A stretch of DNA of 5,532 bases, from positions 16,499 to 22,030 of the forward strand of contig DINJ01000053.1 in the NCBI GenBank assembly GCA_002423665.1. Reading direction: 5' to 3'. The number at the start of each line of letters is the position of its first letter. The first letter of the stretch is position 1. Source of the stretch: Bacteroidetes bacterium UBA5543. Its GTDB lineage: Bacteria > Bacteroidota > Bacteroidia > Chitinophagales > Chitinophagaceae. A program made the translations under genes and the position numbers. Shown one piece after another: positions 1-4,182 of this stretch. The notes beneath the pieces were generated by a model. It saw only the letters and a program-made list of their open reading frames with translations, did no database searches and was not told where the DNA came from.

Positions 1-359
1 GTGTGGGTGTATCATTTGGTATAGACAGGATATACGATGTACTGGAGGAGCTCAATTTGTTTCCTGCCGATCTGGAAACGGGGTCGAAGTTGCTGCTTTT
101 GAATTTTGGTGGGGAGAATGAAGCCTATGCGCTTAATGCATTGCAGCAATTGAGACAAGCGGGTGTTCCCGCAGAAATATACCCTGATGCGGCTAAGTTT
201 GACAGGCAGATGAAGTATGCCAACAAACGTAATTTTCATTACGTCGTTATACCGGGCGATGATGAGAGAATGGCGGGTAAGGTAAGCCTGAAGAACTTCC
301 TGACAGGGGAGCAGCAACTACTTACAATTGAGGAGGTTATTGCGCAAATGCGGTATTAA
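1..359 (+). CDS. hisS: Histidyl-tRNA synthetase, C-terminal part (5' truncated by window edge)
   Basis: This is the C-terminal quarter of histidyl-tRNA synthetase, the cytoplasmic class II enzyme that charges tRNA-His with histidine using ATP. The frame is open to the left edge, so the GTG at position 3 is an internal Val codon and not a start. About 118 residues are visible. The first ones, GVSFGIDRIYDVL, match class II motif 3, whose Arg contacts ATP. After a short linker comes the alpha/beta anticodon-binding domain, starting at about residue 29 (KLLLLNFGG). It contains the family-typical stretch KFDRQMKYANKR, then YVVIPGDDE, and ends with VSLKNFLTGEQQLLTIEEV. The family is usually about 420-460 residues, so about three quarters lies upstream. 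The stop codon TAA is at 357-359. No gene follows closely on the same strand; 221 bp separate it from the response regulator, so it is probably not in that operon. Identification is firm from motif 3 plus the domain pattern. Confidence 0.95.
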   Translation, partial: VGVSFGIDRIYDVLEELNLFPADLETGSKLLLLNFGGENEAYALNALQQLRQAGVPAEIYPDAAKFDRQMKYANKRNFHYVVIPGDDERMAGKVSLKNFLTGEQQLLTIEEVIAQMRY

Positions 360-367
360 CATGACGC

Positions 368-383
368 CTGAATGACAATTCAG
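368..383. repeat. Small perfect hairpin just after hisS
   Basis: CTGAAT (368-373) and ATTCAG (378-383) are perfect reverse complements around a GACA loop, starting 8 bp after the hisS stop. It could mark the 3' end of the hisS transcript, but the stem is only 6 bp, AT-rich and lacks a U-tract (AGTTTAAG follows), so it is at best a weak terminator or an RNA-end-protecting hairpin. Confidence 0.35.
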
Positions 384-413
384 AGTTTAAGCGTTATGAT
401 ATGGCTGTTAAAT

Positions 414-429
414 AGATTATCTTTAATCT
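414..429. repeat. Second small perfect hairpin in the hisS/response-regulator gap
   Basis: AGATTA (414-419), a TCTT loop and TAATCT (424-429) form a perfect 6+4+6 inverted repeat. It has the same geometry as the hairpin at 368-383. The stem is very AT-rich, so a DNA-binding site is as likely as an RNA structure. A near -7 match, TATCTTTA (418-425), overlaps it but has no convincing partner at -33. Confidence 0.3.
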
Positions 430-443
430 GGCAATTAATATGT

Positions 444-512
444 GTTGTCATGCAATAGTATTCGCGGTCGTGGGTAAAATGTTGTCCTAATACCGCGAGT
501 TGTCCTTTAATA
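444..512. promoter_or_regulatory. Putative regulatory region of the two-component operon: GTTGTC repeats and TCGCGGT dyad
   Basis: GTTGTC occurs three times on the + strand, at 444-449, 481-486 and 499-504. The last two extend to TTGTCCTAATA and TTGTCCTTTAATA, 18 bp apart. Between the first and third copies, TCGCGGT (462-468) and ACCGCGA (492-498) form a perfect 7-bp dyad with a 23-nt gap that contains the second GTTGTC copy. OmpR-family regulators commonly bind direct repeats, so autoregulation by the downstream regulator is a reasonable inference; another regulator is possible. Confidence 0.4.
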
Positions 513-515
513 GGG

Positions 516-551
516 TTTTAATGCTGCAAAACGATGCATATAGTAATTTTC
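516..551 (+). promoter_or_regulatory. Weak candidate promoter for the response regulator operon
   Basis: TAATTTTC (544-551) matches the Bacteroidota -7 consensus TAnnTTTG except at the last base and lies about 30 bp before the ATG at 581. The only upstream element at roughly the right distance is the T-run TTTTA at 516-520, which is a poor -33 and slightly too far away. No exact TAnnTTTG exists in 360-580, so the operon may need an activator or use a different promoter. Confidence 0.3.
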
Positions 552-580
552 GCTTTACGAAGATTTAGAATAAGGAATTT

Positions 581-1276
581 ATGAACTACTCAATATTACT
601 GGTAGAAGACGAAAAGAAACTTGCAGATACCATACAGGCTGGTCTTAGTGAACATGACTTTGATGTAACCGTAGCATATAACGGCTTGGATGGCAAGAAG
701 CTGTTTTTAGACAATGCATACGACTTAATCATATTGGACATTAATCTGCCCTTTATTAATGGATACGAACTGTGTAAATTGATAAGGGAACGGGATGAGC
801 GTGTGCCTATTATACTGCTCACGGCTATGAATTTTACTGATAACAAAGTGGAAGGTTTTGAACTTGGTGCAGATGACTATATAACCAAGCCATTTGAATT
901 CAGGGAATTGGTAGCACGTATTAAAGCTTTGCTAAGAAGGTCGGACCTGAGGCTGGATGCTGAAGAAGAGAAGATGCTGCAAATAGCAGATCTGGTGATG
1001 AACCTTGATAATAAAGAGGTTCGCCGCAGTGAGAAGAAGATAGCCCTTACCGCTAAAGAGTTTCAATTATTGGAGTATTTACTGAGGAATAAAGAAAAAG
1101 TAGTTTCTCGTGCTGATATTGCAAAAAATGTTTGGGAAATTGATTTTGATACCCAGACCAACGTTATTGACGTTTATGTCAACTTCCTGCGTAAAAAACT
1201 GGATAAGGACTTTGAGCCAAAACTGATACATACCCAGGTAGGTATGGGCTATATCCTTAAAGTAGACGAAAATTAA
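581..1276 (+). CDS. OmpR/PhoB-family two-component response regulator
   Basis: This is a cytoplasmic DNA-binding response regulator of 231 residues, the normal length for the OmpR/PhoB family. Residues 3-118 are the receiver domain: acidic pocket E9-D10, phosphoacceptor D53 in LILDINLP, switch Thr T81 (LLTAM), switch Tyr Y100 and conserved Lys K103 in DDYITKPF. Residues about 134-228 are the winged-helix effector domain: LTAKEFQLLEYLL (156-168), VVSRADIAKNVW (174-185), recognition helix around TNVIDVYVNFLRKKLD (193-208) and the wing motif IHTQVGMGYIL (216-226). All catalytic residues are intact. The ATG at 581 is preceded by AAGGA at 572-576, one of the few Shine-Dalgarno-like sequences in the window. 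The stop overlaps the start of the kinase gene by one base, so the two are co-transcribed and probably translationally coupled. The sequence resembles CusR/CopR-type regulators, but the regulon and signal cannot be read from it, so no symbol is given. Confidence 0.95.
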   Translation: MNYSILLVEDEKKLADTIQAGLSEHDFDVTVAYNGLDGKKLFLDNAYDLIILDINLPFINGYELCKLIRERDERVPIILLTAMNFTDNKVEGFELGADDYITKPFEFRELVARIKALLRRSDLRLDAEEEKMLQIADLVMNLDNKEVRRSEKKIALTAKEFQLLEYLLRNKEKVVSRADIAKNVWEIDFDTQTNVIDVYVNFLRKKLDKDFEPKLIHTQVGMGYILKVDEN

Positions 1277-2718
1277 TGCAGATAAAATATCGCATAACAT
1301 TAGTTTATTCTGTTATTGTAACAGTAATTCTGCTTTTGTTTTGTGTGGCGTTGTATTTCTTCTCATATCAGGATATGGTATCCCGATTTAAAGATCGCCT
1401 GCTTAGTAAAGCTACAAGTACGTTAGAGTTAATACGATCTCCCCGTTTTGATGTAGAGCTGATAAAAAAAATCAACGAAACTTCACCTAGCTCATTAGAC
1501 AGGAAAAGTTTGTACGTATACGACTACAAATCCAACAAAGTATTTTCCTACCATGATAAAAACGCTTTGCCTGTAAAGCTCAATGATAACATAATTCATA
1601 ACGTTACTAAAGGCCGTCCATACTACTTTACTATGGACGATAGAGATGTTGTAGCATTGGAATATGAAGATAAAAACAGTAACTATATAGTAATGGTAGC
1701 AGCTTACGATAGTGATCGTATAGATTGGCTGCAGAAACTACAGTTGATACTTGCTGTTTGCATGTTGTTAAGCGTAATCATAGTAGTTTTTACCGGTTAT
1801 GTATTCTCGCTTAGTCTTATCAGGGCAATAAGTGAGTTTACACATAAAATCAAGCATATATCATCCGAGAAATTTTCTTTGAGGCTGGATACAGGAAAAG
1901 GGAAGGATGAATTGCAGAAACTGGCTATTACTATTAATGATTTGCTGGACAGGTTACAGGCCTCTTTTAATCTGCAACGAAGGTTTATAGATAATGCTTC
2001 ACATGAGCTTTCTACGCCTTTGGCGTCAATAGCCAGTCAAATGGATGTTACGCTGCAACGTGAACGCACAGGCGAAGATTACAAAAAGGCATTGTTATCG
2101 ATGAATGACGATGTGAAGCGGTTGAGCATGTTGGTACGCAGCCTGCTGGAAATCGCCAAAGTAAGTGGTTCTATGGGAGGGACTGAGTTGACTTCTGTAA
2201 GGATAGATGAAATGCTGATGCGCATACCGGCGGAACTGAGAAACGTAAGCCCGATGTATGATGTTAATATCGAATTCGATAAGCTTCCGGAAGATGAGTC
2301 TGCTCTTATAATATATGGTAATGAGCATCTTTTGTATAGTGCAATAAAAAATATAGTGCATAATGCGTGCAAATTTTCCGAAGACAAACGGGCTGATTTG
2401 AGCATGTCTTTTACCAACGGGAATATTGTAATAACGATAAAAGACAATGGACCCGGAATTGACGACAAAGATATGCAGCACATTTTTCAACCTTTTTATC
2501 GAAGCAACCGCCACCAGAGTTATGTAAGTGGTGCCGGGCTTGGCCTTTCACTCGCACAGCGTATCATCAGCTTGCATAAAGGAAATATTACGGTCGAGTC
2601 AAAGCTGGGTCATGGTACTACATTTACCATCATTTTGCCACAGGAAGGGGCGGCTGAGTTGGAGGTCCATACCGGGAAAGGCATAAAACAAGCTATAATA
2701 AAAACAAAGGGCACGTAG
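1276..2718 (+). CDS. Sensor histidine kinase with two membrane segments, HAMP and HisKA/HATPase domains
   Basis: This 480-residue inner-membrane kinase is the cognate partner of the preceding regulator. TM1 is at about 7-30; residues 31-154 form a roughly 124-residue periplasmic sensor region with no motif I recognise and no Cys; TM2 is at about 155-180; HAMP follows to about 230. The HisKA H-box is NASHELSTPLA (240-250) with phosphoacceptor H243. It has Ser where many kinases have Arg (HELRTP). The ATPase domain has its N-box at 354-367 (N359, N363), G1 box DNGPGI (390-395), F-box IFQPFYRS (403-410) and G2 box GAGLGLSLA (419-427), all intact. The core ends at about 455 with TIILP; a 25-residue Lys-rich tail (KGIKQAIIKTKGT) follows. 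The ATG lies in TAATG, overlapping the regulator's stop by one base, with no separate ribosome site visible. The layout is CusS/EnvZ-like class I; the ligand is unknown. Confidence 0.95.
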   Translation: MQIKYRITLVYSVIVTVILLLFCVALYFFSYQDMVSRFKDRLLSKATSTLELIRSPRFDVELIKKINETSPSSLDRKSLYVYDYKSNKVFSYHDKNALPVKLNDNIIHNVTKGRPYYFTMDDRDVVALEYEDKNSNYIVMVAAYDSDRIDWLQKLQLILAVCMLLSVIIVVFTGYVFSLSLIRAISEFTHKIKHISSEKFSLRLDTGKGKDELQKLAITINDLLDRLQASFNLQRRFIDNASHELSTPLASIASQMDVTLQRERTGEDYKKALLSMNDDVKRLSMLVRSLLEIAKVSGSMGGTELTSVRIDEMLMRIPAELRNVSPMYDVNIEFDKLPEDESALIIYGNEHLLYSAIKNIVHNACKFSEDKRADLSMSFTNGNIVITIKDNGPGIDDKDMQHIFQPFYRSNRHQSYVSGAGLGLSLAQRIISLHKGNITVESKLGHGTTFTIILPQEGAAELEVHTGKGIKQAIIKTKGT

Positions 2719-2737
2719 CTACCTATTCCTTAACATA

Positions 2738-2774
2738 ATGCCAATTAATTTGTTATAGACCTTATTAATGGCAT
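2738..2774. repeat. Imperfect inverted repeat ATGCC(A)ATTAAT / ATTAATGGCAT
   Basis: ATGCCAATTAAT (2738-2749) and ATTAATGGCAT (2764-2774) are reverse complements apart from one extra A in the left arm, with a 14-nt loop between them. It lies 19 bp after the kinase stop and just upstream of the next promoter's -33 element. It could be an mRNA 3'-end stem-loop for the kinase operon (no U-tract follows, so not a classical terminator) or a binding site for a dimeric regulator of the downstream gene. Confidence 0.5.
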
Positions 2775-2778
2775 CTAA

Positions 2779-2811
2779 TTTGTGGATTATCCACTTATCT
2801 ATATATTTTTG
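2779..2811 (+). promoter_or_regulatory. Bacteroidota-type promoter of the small lipoprotein gene, with a palindrome in the spacer
   Basis: TTTG at 2779-2782 (-33) and TATTTTTG at 2804-2811 (exact TAnnTTTG, -7) are separated by 21 bp, a very good fit to the Bacteroidota housekeeping promoter. Transcription would start at about 2816-2819, giving a 5' leader of about 15-18 nt. The spacer begins with the perfect palindrome GTGGAT-T-ATCCAC (2782-2794), immediately next to the -33 box, where a bound repressor would exclude RNA polymerase. Confidence 0.75.
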
Positions 2812-2833
2812 CTAAACATAAAACTCAGATAGA

Positions 2834-3268
2834 ATGAAAAAGCAATCATTATTATTAATTACAGGGGGCTTGCTGGCTATGGCATCTTGCAATACAGAAC
2901 CGGCTGCCAATGCTGACGACGCACAGGCCAAAATAGACTCTATGGTAAATGAACGCGTGGATCAGATAAGGATGGAGCTGCAAGCCCAGAATGATTCACT
3001 TATCAATGCTATGGCTATGTACAGGGCTGATTCTATTATTGCTGCACGCAGTGGTAAAAAAGTGGCACCAAGACCTAAGGCTACACCTCCTGTGGGTACC
3101 AGCACCAATACTAATACGACTACTACTCAGGAATCTCAGAATCCAAAAGATAGCAGGTTTGGCGGAACTACAGATAATACAACTAAGAAAGAATCAAGGT
3201 TTAGCGAAGAGGCTGCTGATAAACAAAAAGAAGCATCAAAAGATAAAAAAGCTGACCGTTTTAAATAA
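2834..3268 (+). CDS. Small lipoprotein with helical segment and charged K-x-x-R-F repeat tail (unknown function)
   Basis: I do not recognise a family for this 144-residue protein. Residues 1-19 are a type II signal peptide: MKK, a hydrophobic stretch and lipobox MASC with lipid-anchored C19. The -3 position is Met instead of the usual Leu. The residues after the Cys (N-T-E-P) lack a K-D/E-D/E surface-export signal, so a periplasm-facing anchor is more likely. Residues about 28-72 are a charged amphipathic helix, possibly coiled coil (AKIDSMVNERVDQIRMEL onward). Residues 73-100 are a Lys/Pro then Thr/Asn-rich flexible linker. The tail (101-144) is highly charged and contains KDSRF (105-109), KESRF (119-123) and KADRF (139-143), the last almost at the C-terminus. 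The ATG has no clear Shine-Dalgarno, as is common in the phylum. It has its own promoter and a strong terminator, so it is monocistronic. It follows the two-component operon, which makes it a possible target or accessory factor, but this is inference only. Confidence 0.85.
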   Translation: MKKQSLLLITGGLLAMASCNTEPAANADDAQAKIDSMVNERVDQIRMELQAQNDSLINAMAMYRADSIIAARSGKKVAPRPKATPPVGTSTNTNTTTTQESQNPKDSRFGGTTDNTTKKESRFSEEAADKQKEASKDKKADRFK

Positions 3269-3288
3269 ACAGTTCTAGTTATTATATT

Positions 3289-3326
3289 AAACGCCTCCCC
3301 TTGTATAAGGGGAGGCGTTTGTTTAT
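3289..3326 (+). terminator. Rho-independent terminator of the small lipoprotein gene
   Basis: A perfect 14-bp stem pairs 3289-3302 (AAACGCCTCCCCTT) with 3307-3320 (AAGGGGAGGCGTTT) around a GTAT loop, beginning 20 bp after the stop codon. A T-rich run (TTTGTTTAT) overlaps and follows the right arm. The GC-rich core and position make this a strong terminator for the + strand gene; because the left arm starts with AAA it has weak bidirectional potential. Confidence 0.93.
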
Positions 3327-3409
3327 GGATAAAATGAGATGTGGGTGAGGTAATAAGTAAGCTTTACAAGTATTATTCATCATGTCTTAACAAATACTGA
3401 AATGCCTAA

Positions 3410-3449
3410 AAAATCAAAAAGGCTGTTCCTTCTTAGGAACAGCCTTTTT
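3410..3449 (-). terminator. Rho-independent terminator of the EGF-like lipoprotein gene (bidirectional)
   Basis: A perfect 15-bp stem pairs 3416-3430 (AAAAAGGCTGTTCCT) with 3435-3449 (AGGAACAGCCTTTTT) around a TCTT loop, starting about 20 bp past the minus-strand stop codon. Read on the minus strand, the stem ends in TTTTT followed by GATTTTTT, a strong U-tract. On the + strand it also ends in TTTTT, so it can stop transcripts from either side of this convergent junction. Confidence 0.93.
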
Positions 3450-3469
3450 GAAAATATTGAACAGTTGGC

Positions 3470-3982
3470 CTATTGCCAGCTTCCTGTATAAGAAATTTTT
3501 GCATTCAAAGGACTGGTAATTGTGTAAGTCCAGGTAATTTTCTTATCTGTGCTGTTGTAAGTACCTGTACCCTCTACATAATACATGTCATTATCGGGTT
3601 GCTGAGAAGGGATGGTAATTGTGTTACCGCTAATAGTAGCTTTTACGTCAGCAACGAAGTAATCATCAGAAAATCCGCTGATTTTTACCTCTGTAATAGC
3701 TGTTCCTTTTACGATAGCGCTAGTGTAAGTAGGCAGGTCGTTAGCATTAGTAACATCTTTGTCAGATGCTGTCCATGTTTTTACAAACTTGGCCCTTGAT
3801 TCTGTTTCACAATTGGTGCCTTCATAACCTGTTGTACAGTTACATGTACCATTTACGCAGGTACCACCATTGTTACATACTACATCTTTACACTCATCTT
3901 TGTTACATGCAGTGTAAGTTACCATTGAAAATGCGCCTATAGACAGCAGCGCACTGAAAGCGATGTTACGGATTGATTTCAT
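3470..3982 (-). CDS. EGF-like-domain lipoprotein, probably surface exposed
   Basis: This is a 170-residue exported lipoprotein. Residues 1-25 are a type II signal peptide ending in YTA, with lipidated C26; Tyr at -3 is off-consensus. Right after it, N27-K28-D29-E30 fits the K-(D/E)-(D/E) lipoprotein export signal described in Flavobacteriia, which suggests an outer-leaflet, surface location. Residues 31-58 form a complete EGF-like module with six Cys at 31, 36, 42, 47, 49 and 58 (C-x4-C-x5-C-x4-C-x-C-x8-C) and the usual NGGTC and GYEGTNC signatures, presumably three disulfides. Residues about 62-170 are a Thr/Ser-rich, strand-rich domain that starts with AKFVKTW and ends in YTGSWQ. It looks like a small beta-barrel or lipocalin-like fold, but I cannot assign a family. 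EGF modules usually mediate extracellular binding, so an adhesion or ligand-binding role is plausible. It is monocistronic, with its own promoter and terminator. The start is supported by the signal peptide; no Shine-Dalgarno is seen. Confidence 0.9.
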   Translation of the reverse strand: MKSIRNIAFSALLSIGAFSMVTYTACNKDECKDVVCNNGGTCVNGTCNCTTGYEGTNCETESRAKFVKTWTASDKDVTNANDLPTYTSAIVKGTAITEVKISGFSDDYFVADVKATISGNTITIPSQQPDNDMYYVEGTGTYNSTDKKITWTYTITSPLNAKISYTGSWQ

Positions 3983-4014
3983 AGAAGTAATTTTTATTGA
4001 TTAATGACAAAATC

Positions 4015-4036
4015 TATGCCAAAAATAGCAGGCATA
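4015..4036. promoter_or_regulatory. Operator-like dyad TATGCC-N10-GGCATA bracketing a -7 element
   Basis: TATGCC (4015-4020) and GGCATA (4031-4036) are perfect reverse complements with a 10-bp gap. The minus-strand -7 element lies between and on the edge of the two half-sites, so a dimer bound here would block the promoter. The half-sites contain the same ATGCC/GGCAT as the inverted repeat at 2738-2774. Confidence 0.45.
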
Positions 4037-4050
4037 TTCCAATATAACAA
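4020..4050 (-). promoter_or_regulatory. Bacteroidota-type promoter of the EGF-like lipoprotein gene
   Basis: On the minus strand, TTG at 4050-4048 (-33) and TATTTTTG at 4027-4020 (exact TAnnTTTG, -7) are 20 bp apart. The -7 octamer is identical to that of the lipoprotein gene at 2834. The predicted start is near 4014, giving a leader of about 30 nt. A second, poorer -7 candidate (TAGATTTTG, 4016-4008) lies slightly downstream with a 23-bp spacing to another TTG (4042-4040). Confidence 0.7.
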
Positions 4051-4107
4051 GTTTTATGTGAGAAGGTTGAGTTGTTGCATAGAGATTTTTGCCATGTTAC
4101 ATGATTT

Positions 4108-4126
4108 GATTATTAATAAGATAATC
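4108..4126. repeat. AT-rich inverted repeat in the divergent intergenic region
   Basis: GATTAT (4108-4113) and ATAATC (4121-4126) are perfect reverse complements with a 7-bp gap, roughly midway between the two divergent start codons. In such AT-rich DNA a 6-bp dyad can occur by chance, so an operator role is only a possibility. Confidence 0.25.
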
Positions 4127-4169
4127 ATAATAATATACCTTGATTAAGAGATGTTTGGGTGCCAGGGTA

Positions 4170-4177
4170 TAACTTTG
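4170..4177 (+). promoter_or_regulatory. -7 promoter element immediately before the TPR gene
   Basis: TAACTTTG is an exact TAnnTTTG match ending only 5 nt before the ATG at 4183. Transcription would begin at or within a few bases of the start codon. There is no TTG at the expected distance for a -33 box (about 4147-4150 reads AGAG); the nearest, at 4140-4142, gives a 27-bp spacer, which is too long. The element may be a chance match or an activator-dependent promoter. Confidence 0.45.
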
Positions 4178-4182
4178 CACCA

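Noticed and set aside
3..5. GTG as a start codon for the first frame
   Set aside because: The encoded residues are internal to synthetase motif 3 and the frame is open to the window edge, so the gene begins upstream.
12..317. 101-residue open frame on the minus strand opposite hisS
   Set aside because: It is a shadow of a well-identified synthetase domain, has no promoter or domain features, and its composition fits an antisense frame.
2079..2514. Two overlapping minus-strand open frames (134 and 139 residues) opposite the kinase gene
   Set aside because: They lie entirely under the conserved HisKA/HATPase domains, show no recognisable motifs, and are explained by codon bias on the coding strand.
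2715..2722. GTAGCTAC palindrome overlapping the kinase stop codon
   Set aside because: An 8-bp palindrome is expected by chance at this scale and it has no promoter or hairpin context.
3111..3130. ACT/ACN triplet run as a possible phase-variable microsatellite
   Set aside because: The run is short and interrupted, it encodes the Thr/Asn linker, and unit changes of three bases would not shift the frame.
2991..3278. 95-residue + frame overlapping the small lipoprotein
   Set aside because: It is out of frame with a protein that has a clear signal peptide, promoter and terminator, and it has no start signals of its own.
3473..3799. 108-residue + frame opposite the EGF-like lipoprotein
   Set aside because: It is antisense to a gene with a convincing signal peptide and six-Cys EGF pattern; its Cys content mirrors the complement and is not a separate protein.
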